Assembly: GCA_963702955.1 (NCBI GenBank)
Contig: OY969774.1
Span: 1,488,001-1,552,000, forward strand
DNA length: 64,000 bases
Origin: VRUE01 sp963702955
GTDB taxonomy: Bacteria > Actinomycetota > Thermoleophilia > Solirubrobacterales > 70-9
Direction: 5' to 3'
How positions within the stretch are numbered: the first letter of the stretch is position 1; each line of letters begins with the position of its first letter. Shown piece by piece: positions 1-7,703 of the stretch. Under the pieces are notes generated by a model. It did no database searches, had not been told where the DNA came from, and worked only from the letters and a program-made list of their open reading frames with translations. Made by a program: the position numbers and the translations under genes.

Positions 1-505
1 GCCCCACTGCGTGCAAATGCCGTTGTGGTACGTCTCGGGGCCTGGCTGGCCGCTCTGAATTGTGATGTTGACTAGACAGAAACTGCAGGACTCGCTGTCG
101 CGGATCAACGGTGTCGCCTGCTCGCCGTCCGATGCGGGCGTCTGGAGCGAAGCTCAGCGGACGCCCGCAAATCGCGCGAAGCAGGAAACCTTCGACCGAG
201 GCTGTGAACTGCCCCAGTCTTGACGGAGTAGGGGTCAATGTGCCTCCGCCACAATCGCTGGTGCGCTAGCAAACGAACGCACCCCGGGCGCGCCTTACCT
301 CAGCTGCGCTCAGCGGGCCGAAGCGAAGAGTCCAACCACCATCCAGCTCCTGGCGCAGCGAGTGGCGCACGCGATCCCGCTTGAGCGCCTCTGCATGTCG
401 CTCAGCCCGTTCATAGCCTGAAAGGTCGCGTCAAGGCCGTAGCGCTCAAACCGCGTTCACGCGGAGGGAGAAGCGATGTATGCGGCCTATGAGTCTGGCT
501 AGCCC
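1..505. other. Left-edge stretch, mostly without a supported gene
   Basis: No complete gene is supported here. On the minus strand a frame is open from just after a TGA at 156-154 to the window edge. It has a possible TTG start at 108 and encodes a short Cys-containing peptide with the motif CSFC. It could be the 5' part of a gene that continues to the left, but there is no ribosome binding site and no family match that I recognise. The rest, about 160-505, shows no convincing reading frame, RNA or repeat. It probably holds decayed DNA plus the 3' flank of the minus-strand gene that ends at 506. Confidence 0.25.
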
Positions 506-976
506 TCAGCTCGCCTTGGCGGTGTACTTAGAGGTTCCGTTGCATGTCGTGGCGCCGCTGAAGTCGGTGATCACCTTGCCGCTCTCATGCCCCTTCTTGC
601 CGAACTTGCCGGTGATCTTCACGAAGCCCTCGTGGTCATGGGTGGGGGCGAAGTAGATCGGCAGCTTCGCCGTGAAGGTGCCCTTGCTAGAGACCTTCGC
701 CGTCGCGTCCTGGGCTTCGCCAAAGCCGCCACCTTCGCAGTAGACCGGGTAGCCGCTCGGCAGGCTGAACTTGTGAACCTTCTTGCCGTTCTTGGAGACC
801 TGGAAGCTGATCGTGAAGGTGACGTTGCCTCCCGGGCGACTTTTGATCGACCCGGAGTAGGTCTTGCCCTTGGCGGGGTGGGCCGCGTTGGCGCTGCCGG
901 CGCCCACGGCGAGCGCGGCGATCAGGACGAGGAGTCCGCAGGAAACCGCGGCTCGAGGGCTGTGGCGGACCTTCAT
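506..976 (-). CDS. Small secreted protein of unknown function
   Basis: The 156-residue product begins with basic residues (MKVRHSPR), then a hydrophobic stretch and an Ala-rich signal peptidase site around ANAAHP (about residue 32). The mature part is Lys/Gly-rich and beta-prone, with two cysteines (YCEGGG and TTCNG) that could form a disulfide. A good ribosome binding site (AGGAGGAG) lies 4-6 nt before the ATG. It looks like an exported single-domain beta protein common in this kind of genome; I do not recognise a named family. It is divergent from the gene starting at 1176, with about 200 bp of shared promoter region between them. Confidence 0.7.
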   Translation of the reverse strand: MKVRHSPRAAVSCGLLVLIAALAVGAGSANAAHPAKGKTYSGSIKSRPGGNVTFTISFQVSKNGKKVHKFSLPSGYPVYCEGGGFGEAQDATAKVSSKGTFTAKLPIYFAPTHDHEGFVKITGKFGKKGHESGKVITDFSGATTCNGTSKYTAKAS

Positions 977-1175
977 GGCGCTCCTCCTATCTCTCGCTCA
1001 ACGCGTGGCGGCCCGGTGGCCGCTGGACGAGACCGGCGGAGGCTATCTCATCTGAGCCGGCGATCGGGCGTAGCTCAATCGCCCGGCTCACGCATGCCCC
1101 CGCGCCGCTGGCGATCTGGGAAGATTGCCGTCGCCGCTGCCGTTGTGGCTGTCAACTATTCAGGAGGCCATCCAC

Positions 1176-1631
1176 GTGAAACGCGCCTACGTTCTGCCGG
1201 TCTTCGTTCTACTCGTCGCTCTCGCGGTCTCGACGATCGAAAGCGCGGTGCCGTCGGCGCATGCCAGCAACTTCCGTTCTGTCTATCTGCGGAAGACGAA
1301 ACTCGGCAAGATCTTGGTCAACACCGCCGGCACCACGCTGTTTGAGTTTTCGAAGGACCCCCCGAAGAAGGACATCTGTGTCAAGCAGGCCGGTTGCATC
1401 ACGTCCTGGATTCCGCAGGAAGCGACCGGCAAGCCGACCGCAGGCCCGGGCGTCCACGCCTCCCTACTCTCGACAATCAAGGTCCTGGGCGAGCGGCAGC
1501 TCACCTATGCCGGCCATCCGCTGTACATCGACATCGCCACCACCAAGCCCGGGGAGACCTCCAAGGTCGGTACCAAGCAGTTCGGTGGGAAGTGGTACGC
1601 GATCAATGCCAAGGGGCGCGCTGTGAAGTAG
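1176..1631 (+). CDS. Secreted repeat (Lipoprotein_15-type) protein
   Basis: The 151-residue product has an N-terminal signal sequence (KRAYVLPVFVLLVALAVS) cleaved near SAHAS. Two copies of the 'secreted repeat of unknown function' (COG4315 / Lipoprotein_15 type) follow: the first around LGKILVNTAGTTLFEFSKD, with CVKQAGCITSW behind it, and the second around QLTYAGHPLYID. The pattern of a Leu-Tyr/Phe pair followed by an acidic residue is typical of that family. I chose the GTG at 1176 because CAGGAGG lies 8 nt upstream and it puts the basic residues directly before the hydrophobic core. An upstream ATG at 1125 would add an implausible leader. Function is unknown; members are exported, and some sit near redox or stress genes. 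Confidence 0.75.
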   Translation: MKRAYVLPVFVLLVALAVSTIESAVPSAHASNFRSVYLRKTKLGKILVNTAGTTLFEFSKDPPKKDICVKQAGCITSWIPQEATGKPTAGPGVHASLLSTIKVLGERQLTYAGHPLYIDIATTKPGETSKVGTKQFGGKWYAINAKGRAVK

Positions 1632-1895
1632 AGCCGCGCGATGCGGCAGTCGGCAGCGTGGTGGACAGGCAGCGCTTCTCCTTTGCGCGAGCACCGGCAC
1701 TGCCCGGCCTCGCTGCTGCAAATCGTCCGATGCAAGAGCGTCAGCAACATCCACGTACGCGATCGCATCACGCGCATGCAGAAGCGCCGCGGCGGCGAGG
1801 CCACCTTGTCCGGAAGAGTTGCCGAAGTCAGGCCAGGTCGCTGGCAGGCCGAAGGTTACAGTTGGACGACACGACAATCCGCGGTGAGCGATTCT

Positions 1896-2720
1896 TCAGC
1901 GCACACATGGGTGCCAGGGTCGTGCGAACAAGTCATAAGACTTGTGAATTGCGCTGAAGTTGATCGCCCGCGCGGTCTTGCAGTACTGCTTCGGCTCCTG
2001 TTCGTACTCGGCCTCGAAGACCGCTTTGCCGGCGCGGATGAAGGTGTTCTTGTAATAGCCGCATTCGTGGTATTGGAAGCACTGCTCGACGATCGCGAAG
2101 TCGAAGTTGTGGACCAGTTCTGCGGCCTGGCGGCCGTCGTTCTTCAGCGCCGCCGCCATCCCACGCGCGTGGACCTGGCGGGCGACCCAGCGGTTGAAGC
2201 GCAGCTGGTCGGCCTTGGTGATCTTGAAGCCGGTTTGATTTTCTTGTTCCCAGCCCGCGAGGTTGTCGGGCTCGACCGCGTCAAAACCCTTGCGCGCGCA
2301 CATGTTGAAGCGCTGCTTCAGCGGCTTCTCAAAGAGATGGAAGCGGGCGATGTTGAGCCAGCGCTCGTCGGGGAAGCCGGAGTAGCGGCGCCCGATCACC
2401 GAGCGCGGGAACTCCGCCTTATCGGGACGGTAGGACTCCCAGCTGCCGACGTCGAGGTAGCAGATCACCTTGCGGCCCTGGCGATGGAGTCGGCGCACCG
2501 TGCTGGCCGAAGTTTCGAAGCCGTCAACGTCGTAGACGGAGGCGGGGACGCTCGTATCGATCTTCCCCTGCAGCTGCCACTGCCAGGCAGCGGTGGTGGG
2601 ACGCGGCGACCAGCGCACCGACGAAGCGCCGGCGGTCGTGGTGCCCAGAATCGCCAGCAACCCCAACGTCCCAACAAGAAGCGCGATCGGTGCGGAAGCT
2701 CTGTTCGGCGTCGATCCCAT
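1896..2720 (-). CDS. GH114-like (TM1410-type) secreted glycoside hydrolase
   Basis: The 274-residue product starts with a signal peptide (hydrophobic ALLVGTLGLLAILGTTTAGAS). A TIM-barrel-like domain resembling the GH114 / endo-alpha-1,4-polygalactosaminidase family follows: WQWQLQGKIDTS, VYDVDGFETS, KVICYLDVGSWESYRPD, KGFDAVEPDN and GMAAALKND are its landmarks. The Asp/Glu residues in YLDVG and DAVEPDN are the likely catalytic and substrate-binding carboxylates. Family members act on galactosamine-containing exopolysaccharide. The length fits a one-domain enzyme. No partner genes lie beside it. The 297 bp upstream (2721-3017) shows no supported gene. Confidence 0.75.
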   Translation of the reverse strand: MGSTPNRASAPIALLVGTLGLLAILGTTTAGASSVRWSPRPTTAAWQWQLQGKIDTSVPASVYDVDGFETSASTVRRLHRQGRKVICYLDVGSWESYRPDKAEFPRSVIGRRYSGFPDERWLNIARFHLFEKPLKQRFNMCARKGFDAVEPDNLAGWEQENQTGFKITKADQLRFNRWVARQVHARGMAAALKNDGRQAAELVHNFDFAIVEQCFQYHECGYYKNTFIRAGKAVFEAEYEQEPKQYCKTARAINFSAIHKSYDLFARPWHPCVR

Positions 2721-3017
2721 CTCTCCACAAACCCGCCGATTCGGGGTTTGCTGCGGCTGAGCAGCTCGGCGTACTGCTCGCCAGTCAAAGCGCCAACCCC
2801 AATGACGTGATCATGGCCGCGTTCGACCTCCGATTGATTGCGCCCGCTTAGCGCGACTTGCGAGCGCTCCCGACCGGGCCGTAGGGCACTCGCTCGGGAC
2901 GAAGGCCACTCATCTGGGCCTCGGACGGGACCTGGACTGGGCTCATGCTTCGCCTGGCGGATCCAGAAACCGCGCGTGGGGCCGAAGTCTCGGGATATCC
3001 GCGTGTATACTGACGCA

Positions 3018-3272
3018 ATGAAGATCGTCAAGGTCCGCCGAGTCGGTAACAGCAACGTGGTTTCGATTCCCCGCGAGCTCGAGGCGCACGGTTATGCCCC
3101 GGGTACCTCCGTGCTGGTCGAGGAGCTCGACGGCGGCGAGCTTCGGATCCTGCCGACCGAGCAGCTGCGGGAGAGGATCCGCACGATCGGCGAGCGCGTG
3201 GTCGCCGAGCACCCCGAGGCGTTGAAGATCCTCGCCGAGCACGACCCAGACTCCAAGTCAACTCGACAGTAG
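3018..3272 (+). CDS. AbrB/MazE-family antitoxin
   Basis: The 84-residue product carries an N-terminal swapped-hairpin AbrB domain (KIVKVRRVGNSNVVSIPREL, about residues 2-21, then GYAPGTSVLVEELDGGELRI). A charged C-terminal tail would wrap the toxin. The ATG at 3018 is chosen because the -10-like TATACT (3006-3011) ends only 6 nt before it and no ribosome binding site is present, so the transcript is probably leaderless. The Doc-type gene follows after 17 bp in the same direction, the usual antitoxin-toxin order. The protein should bind the operon promoter and neutralise the toxin. Confidence 0.85.
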   Translation: MKIVKVRRVGNSNVVSIPRELEAHGYAPGTSVLVEELDGGELRILPTEQLRERIRTIGERVVAEHPEALKILAEHDPDSKSTRQ

Positions 3273-3289
3273 AGCGCCGGTGCCCTGAG

Positions 3290-3691
3290 GTGGAAGGCAC
3301 GAGCGAGCCGATCTACCTCGAACTCGCCGACGCGCTCGGGCTGTATGCGGCGATCATCGGCGGCACGCCCGCGCAGGCCGCCGATCAGCTTCGCGACCAG
3401 GGCGCTCTCGAAGGCGCTCTCGCTCGGCCGCGCAGCTACGCCGACTACGAAGACGCCGATATCGCGTTGCAGGCCGCTGTCTTGGCGCACGGTATCGCCG
3501 AGAGTCAGGCGTTCATCGACGCCAACAAGCGCCTGGCGCTCGTCGCGATGCTGACTTTCCTCGAGTTGAACGGCTACCGGGTCCGAGCGCCCGATCCCGA
3601 TCTCGCCGAGTGGATCCTCAGCTTCAGCTCCGGGACTACGCCCCAGCAGCTCGCGCCGTCAGTACGCAACGCAATGCGGCCTATCGCGTAG
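3290..3691 (+). CDS. doc: Doc-type (Fic fold) toxin with altered catalytic motif
   Basis: The 133-residue product resembles death-on-curing toxins, which phosphorylate EF-Tu and stop translation. The helical Fic core is present, including ALQAAVLAHGIAESQAFIDANKRLAL (about residues 59-84) and TFLELNGYRV. In Doc proteins the motif begins with an essential His (HxFxDANKR). Here the residue in that place is Gln (codon CAG near 3505), while the DANKR part that binds phosphate is intact. The nearest His lies seven residues earlier. The start is GTG at 3290, 17 bp after the antitoxin stop. It is either an inactive toxin or a member of a Gln-variant subgroup. Confidence 0.8.
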   Translation: MEGTSEPIYLELADALGLYAAIIGGTPAQAADQLRDQGALEGALARPRSYADYEDADIALQAAVLAHGIAESQAFIDANKRLALVAMLTFLELNGYRVRAPDPDLAEWILSFSSGTTPQQLAPSVRNAMRPIA

Positions 3692-3730
3692 CTCAGCTAG
3701 CCCACCTGGTTGCTGGTCCTGGTAGTGCAG

Positions 3731-3764
3731 TGGGATCCACTGTCTTCTTGGGAGGAGGATCCCA
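3731..3764 (+). promoter_or_regulatory. Hairpin enclosing the recombinase ribosome binding site
   Basis: A perfect 8-bp inverted repeat, TGGGATCC (3731-3738) and GGATCCCA (3757-3764), flanks an 18-nt loop that contains the Shine-Dalgarno sequence GGGAGGA (3750-3756). The right arm ends directly before the ATG at 3765. If it forms in mRNA, the start codon would abut a stem, so translation of the recombinase may be damped. Confidence 0.5.
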
Positions 3765-4466
3765 ATGACCGAATCCACCGTCCTCGACTCCGCCGGACGC
3801 CGCCGCTCGCCGGCGACGATGCCCGGCTACCACGCCGGGCGACCGCCCCGCAACAAGGGGAGGCGCTATCCGGCCGACCCGCCGAGCGTCGAGGAGATCG
3901 TCGCCGTGATGCGCCAGGTTGGAAGTGGTTGCCACGGCGCTCGCCTGCGCGCCGTGATCGTCGTCCTCTGGCGTGGCGGGCTCCGCATCCAGGAGGCGCT
4001 CGCGCTCAGCGAGCGCGATCTCGACCCGCACCGTGGCTCGGTCCTCGTCCGCCGCGGCAAGGGCGGGCGCCGGCGAGAGGTCGGCATGGACGAGTGGGGC
4101 TTTGAGCAGCTCCGCCCCTGGATGGCCGAGCGTGAGCGGCTGCCGGTCGGTCCGCTGCTCTGCGTGATCGACGGTCCAACGCGCGGTCGGCCCTGGTCTG
4201 CCGCCGGGGTCAGGGTCGAGTTCCGCAGCCTCGCCGCCCGAGCGGGGGTGAGGCGCCGGTTCGCACCGCACCAGCTCCGTCATGCGCATGCGATCGAGCT
4301 CGCCCGCGAGGGCGTACCGCTCAACATCATCCAGCGACAGCTGGGCCATGCCAACCTCGGTACGACCAGCATCTACCTGCAGGGCATCGATACCGAGGAG
4401 ATCATCGCGGCCGTCCATACGAGGCGTGCGCCGATGATGCCGGCCAGCGCCGGCCTGCGGCTTTAA
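3765..4466 (+). CDS. Short tyrosine recombinase / integrase
   Basis: The 233-residue protein is a phage-integrase-type catalytic domain with little of the usual N-terminal core-binding domain. Active-site residues are visible in order: Arg in WRGGLRIQEALAL, Lys in GKGGRRREV, His-x-x-Arg in HQLRHAH, His in LGHANLGTTS, and the Tyr nucleophile in SIYLQG. The N-terminus (MPGYHAGRPPRNKG region) is basic. From memory, near-identical short integrases recur in actinobacterial genomes, which would suit a multicopy mobile element; I cannot verify that here. It lies downstream of the AbrB-Doc pair. No attachment site or terminal repeat is recognised around it. Confidence 0.88.
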   Translation: MTESTVLDSAGRRRSPATMPGYHAGRPPRNKGRRYPADPPSVEEIVAVMRQVGSGCHGARLRAVIVVLWRGGLRIQEALALSERDLDPHRGSVLVRRGKGGRRREVGMDEWGFEQLRPWMAERERLPVGPLLCVIDGPTRGRPWSAAGVRVEFRSLAARAGVRRRFAPHQLRHAHAIELAREGVPLNIIQRQLGHANLGTTSIYLQGIDTEEIIAAVHTRRAPMMPASAGLRL

Positions 4467-4650
4467 GCATCCGACGCGGCGACGGCGGGGGCGTCAGGAA
4501 CGGCGCTCCCGCTTCGTCTTACGAGAGCGAGAAGTTCGCGGAGCGTCACGGAACCGCTGCAGCTCGTCCGATGCAGAAGCTTTAGCAGCGTCCGCCAACG
4601 CGCTCGCAGCCACGCAAAGGGAAGCGCGGCAACACGGGGCAGTCAGCAGA

Positions 4651-4670
4651 AGGGCGCCCGAAGGCGCCCT
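4651..4670 (-). terminator. Intrinsic terminator of the lipoprotein gene
   Basis: A perfect 8-bp stem, AGGGCGCC (4651-4658) and GGCGCCCT (4663-4670), closes a 4-nt loop. Read on the minus strand the loop is TTCG closed by C-G, the very stable UUCG tetraloop. It lies 29 nt after the stop of the minus-strand gene ending at 4700. The trailing U tract is weak. Confidence 0.65.
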
Positions 4671-4699
4671 TTCTGACCGGTTCCCGAGATGTCGCGTAC

Positions 4700-5188
4700 T
4701 CAGCTGTTCGGCGCGCACGTCGTGAGGCCAAGCGCATGAAGCTGCTGGCCGGCAGCGTGGAACGGGCTTTCCTTCGCAGAAGCCAGTTCGGGGTTCGCCT
4801 TGATCTTGTTCAGGGCCTGCTGGGAGCCTTCCAGGGCCGCGTTGACCTGCTGTTCCTCACCGCTCGGCGCTCCGAGGGCTTTGACGCCGTTGATCTGGTG
4901 CTGGATGTTGGGGGCCAGGACGGTTTCTACGAGTTCGGCCTGCTGGGCCTTGGTCGGTTCCATGTTTCCCTTCAGGCCGTGACTCTTGCCGAAGGCTTCA
5001 TAGCCAGCTTCCTGCGCCTTTTCGCCAGCGACGCAAATCGCGTTGCCCTTGGCCACGAATTCGGCCTTGCTGATCGCGGCCGTCGTTTCGGTGGAGGTCG
5101 AGTTGCTGTTGCTGCCGCATCCAGCCACCCAGACCCCGACGAGAACAGCTGCCATCAGGGCCAGCCCGCAGATCATCCTTCTTCGCAT
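4700..5188 (-). CDS. Putative lipoprotein of unknown function
   Basis: The product of about 162 residues begins with basic residues and a lipobox, VAGC (Cys near residue 24), followed by a Ser/Thr/Asn-rich linker typical of exported lipoproteins. The mature region is mainly helical (AGEKAQEAGYEAFGKSHGL; QQVNAALEGSQQALNKIKAN), with cysteines in AICVAG and TTCAPNS. GAGGAGG lies 5 nt before the ATG at 5188; a TTG one codon earlier is too close to it. A UUCG-type terminator follows. No named family is recognised; similar helical lipoproteins are frequent in Solirubrobacterales-like genomes. Confidence 0.72.
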   Translation of the reverse strand: MRRRMICGLALMAAVLVGVWVAGCGSNSNSTSTETTAAISKAEFVAKGNAICVAGEKAQEAGYEAFGKSHGLKGNMEPTKAQQAELVETVLAPNIQHQINGVKALGAPSGEEQQVNAALEGSQQALNKIKANPELASAKESPFHAAGQQLHALGLTTCAPNS

Positions 5189-5422
5189 CAAATCCTCCTC
5201 GCAGTCGCCAGAATTCCGACTACCCTAGCCGGGAATCAGCTCATTGCAAGCAGGTCGGCGTCTCTCAACACCCGGAGCGAAGCAGCTCTCCGCGCCGAGG
5301 GCATTGCGCCAGAGCGCCGTCGCTGGGACTCGCGCGAAGTGGGAGCGCGCCGATGCTTGCAAGACGACGCCCCCTTTCGCGCGAAGGCGCCGGCAGGCCG
5401 GCTCGAGCCTCGGACTTGGGAG

Positions 5423-5918
5423 CTACGTTGAGGGTGTCGGAGGCGAGCCGTGGCGCACCACCCGAGTTCGCTCTCGACCGCCTCGATACGCTCGGCTGAG
5501 ACTCGTGGCCCATCGGGCGGAGGTTTGCAGCCAGGGCCATGCGGCCGGCTCGGCGAGGGCGCGCACGTAGTCCTCGATGCCCGCGGCACGTCGAGAGCAC
5601 GAGCATGCGAGCGGTGTCGGACTCGACGCGGAAGCTGTGCGGCGTCCCTCCCGGGGCAAACGCCATAGCGCCGGTCCGACAATGGCGCGGCTCGTCCTCG
5701 ACCCAGACGGTGACCTCACCGTCGAGTACGTAGAAGCTCTCATCCTGAGGGTGGGAGTGAAGCGGCGGTGACGCGCCATAGGGCAACGTGACCTCGAACG
5801 CCGCAAACACCCCACCCGTCTGCCCGCCGTCGAGCAAGATACGCGCGAGTGTGCCCAAGAACCAAAGCGGCTGCGTCTCGCTGATGACCCGAGGAGTGAT
5901 GGCGGCGAGCTCGTTCAT
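5423..5918 (-). pseudogene. Cupin-domain protein broken by three single-base indels
   Basis: From the ATG at 5918 the frame reads a normal cupin: MNELAAITPRVISETQPLWF, then SPPLHSHPQDESFYVLDGEV with the metal-binding HSH and E, then GTPHSFRVESD. It is broken near 5592, where one extra base moves the family sequence AGIEDYVRALAEPAAWPWL to the next frame. A second extra base near 5537 moves it again (PPPDGPRVSAERIEAVESEL). A missing base near 5460 returns it to the second frame, ending VVRHGSPPTPST at a stop at 5423. Each segment keeps family sequence, so decay is recent or the read has errors. The ATG has an AAGGA-type site upstream. Confidence 0.8.
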
Positions 5919-6373
5919 CTTCAGGTTCCTTCGACCGCGGAGACCGCGGATACCGTAGTCGATTTGGGGTTGGAACCGCAACGGCGATCCGGACTTGTTG
6001 TCTCCCTTTTTGTCACTGCCGCCTTCCTCCGCGATGCGAGCGTGTCCATGGCCGATCCGCACGCGCTCGCTCGGGACGACGAAGGGGCGCGCACCGCAGA
6101 TCCCCCCGCATGCCCGCGTCGGACGAGAAGGAGAAGTCTGGCCGATCTGCGGCTCGCTGTCGCAACGTGCGAATGCGGCTGTGCGATTCCTCCCTCCCTT
6201 TCCTCGGTCCAAATCCACACAGCAACATCAAGGATTGCTGCAGCCGCTCTTGGGGATGGTGCCCGGTCTCGGTCCCGGGGGTCCCGCGGAACCGCCTTGG
6301 ACCATCCGCAATTTGCGGGATTCGAGGTCGCGAGCAGCGAGGACGGTGGCAACATTCCGTCCGAGCCCAACCG
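5919..6373. other. Intergenic stretch with no supported gene
   Basis: About 455 bp lie between the divergent cupin pseudogene and the DUF222-HNH gene. Open frames cross it on both strands, but their translations look like out-of-frame high-GC sequence with no family resemblance. The left end carries the promoter region of the cupin gene. The right end runs into the SOS-box promoter at 6374. Confidence 0.5.
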
Positions 6374-6394
6374 TACTATCGAACACATGTTCGT
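6374..6394 (+). promoter_or_regulatory. Leaderless promoter with LexA-type SOS box
   Basis: A -10-like TACTAT (6374-6379) ends 7 nt before the ATG at 6387. TCGAAC (6379-6384) and GTTCGT (6389-6394), separated by ACAT, match the actinobacterial LexA box TCGAAC-N4-GTTCGA at 11 of 12 arm positions. The box covers the predicted transcription start and the start codon, so LexA bound here should block initiation until DNA damage. Confidence 0.8.
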
Positions 6395-7703
6395 AGAGGC
6401 GGGGACAAAGGCGAGAGCTGAGCGAAAGGGCGCCTCGGAGGAGCTGGGCAAAGCCCCGAGCGAATGGATCGAGCGCGAGATCGGCGAGCTGGCGTCCCAC
6501 ATCGCCGCAGCGACCTGCCGCTGGCTGGAGCTGATCGGGGAGTTCGACCGCAGGCAGGGACATGAGGCGCTTGGCTTTCACTCCTGCGGCGCCTGGGTCT
6601 CCTGGCGCTGCGGGATGGACCCGCGCTCGGCGAGGGAGCACGTGCGGGTGGCTCGGGCGCTCGAAGATCTTCCCCTCGTCCACGAGGAGTTCTCCTGCGG
6701 GCAGCTGAGCTACTCCAAGGTGAGGGCGATCACCAGGATCGCCAAGCCCGAGATCGAGGCCGAGCTGGTCGAGATGGCGCGCTTTGCCACCGCCGCCCAG
6801 CTCGACCGCCTGGTGCGGGGATACAGGCGGGCTGTCTCTTTGGAGAGCGCCGAGGCGGCCCATCGCGATCGCTTCCTGTCTTGCGAATGGGATGAGGACG
6901 GCAGCCTGCGGGTCAGGGGGCGACTGGCCCCCGAGGACGGGGCTTTGTTCTTGCAAGCGGTCGAGCATGGACGGGAGGCGATCCGCGAGCGAGAAGAGGA
7001 GCACCGAGCCACCTCCCAAGGCGGTTCCGCGGAACCGGAACCGTCGATTCGGGTCAACGACGCCGACGCGCTGATGGAAGTCGCCGAGCGCTCGCTTGGC
7101 TCCCGCTCGGACCCCAGGCCCGCCGGGGAGCGCCACCAGGTGGTCGTCCACGCCGAGGCAAAGGCGCTTGCGGGAGGTCCCGGGGAGCCCGGCTGTGCGA
7201 TCGAGGACGGCCCGGCGATCTGCGCCGAGAGCGCGCGGCGGCTTGCCTGCGATGCCTCGCTCGTCTCGGTCGGCCGCAAGTCGCGGGTGGTGCCGGCGGC
7301 GATGCGCCGGGCCCTGGACGCTCGCGACGAAGGGCGCTGTCGCTTCCCGGGGTGTGAGAACCGTCGCTGGGTCGACGCACACCACATCGTCCACTGGGCG
7401 CGCGGCGGGGAGACCAAGCTCGACAACTTGGTCTTGCTCTGCTCGCGCCATCACCGCCTCGTGCACGAGGGCGGGTTCGGGCTTGCCCGCGGCGCTGAGG
7501 GGGAGCTGGTGTTTCGCCGGCCCGACGGCAAGGCGCTCCCGGCCGTCCCCTCCCCCGCTCCCGGCTCCGCTCGGGAGCTGCGCCGGCGCAACCGCGAGAA
7601 GAGGCTGCCGATCGACCCTCGTTCGCTCGTCTCGCTCGGGCGCGGGGAGCGCTATGACCGCGGGCTGGCGGTGGCGGGGCTGCTGGCGCGGGCTGGGGGT
7701 TAG
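6387..7703 (+). CDS. DUF222 / HNH endonuclease domain protein (13E12 family)
   Basis: The 438-residue protein has an N-terminal DUF222 helical region (EREIGELASHIAAATCRWLE onward, about residues 30-200) and a C-terminal HNH nuclease: RCRFPGCENRRWVDAHHIVH with the zinc-ligand Cys and catalytic HH, then LDNLVLLCSRHHRLVHEGG. The tail is Arg-rich. This is the architecture of the mycobacterial REP13E12 proteins. I chose the ATG at 6387 because a -10 hexamer and SOS box sit directly on it; an open frame further upstream has no family sequence. Some mycobacterial 13E12 genes are LexA-controlled, which fits. Its biological role is unsettled; it may be mobile or domesticated. Confidence 0.88.
   Translation: MFVEAGTKARAERKGASEELGKAPSEWIEREIGELASHIAAATCRWLELIGEFDRRQGHEALGFHSCGAWVSWRCGMDPRSAREHVRVARALEDLPLVHEEFSCGQLSYSKVRAITRIAKPEIEAELVEMARFATAAQLDRLVRGYRRAVSLESAEAAHRDRFLSCEWDEDGSLRVRGRLAPEDGALFLQAVEHGREAIREREEEHRATSQGGSAEPEPSIRVNDADALMEVAERSLGSRSDPRPAGERHQVVVHAEAKALAGGPGEPGCAIEDGPAICAESARRLACDASLVSVGRKSRVVPAAMRRALDARDEGRCRFPGCENRRWVDAHHIVHWARGGETKLDNLVLLCSRHHRLVHEGGFGLARGAEGELVFRRPDGKALPAVPSPAPGSARELRRRNREKRLPIDPRSLVSLGRGERYDRGLAVAGLLARAGG

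Noticed and set aside
2721..3017. Minus-strand frame with the peptide GVGALTGEQYAELLSRSKPR
   Set aside because: It reads partly like a protein, but it runs out of frame into the GH114-like gene, has no start signal, and matches no family I know.
4494..4718. 74-codon minus-strand frame overlapping the lipoprotein terminator
   Set aside because: It overlaps the start side of the terminator hairpin and lacks a ribosome binding site and family match; only the short repeat within it is reported.
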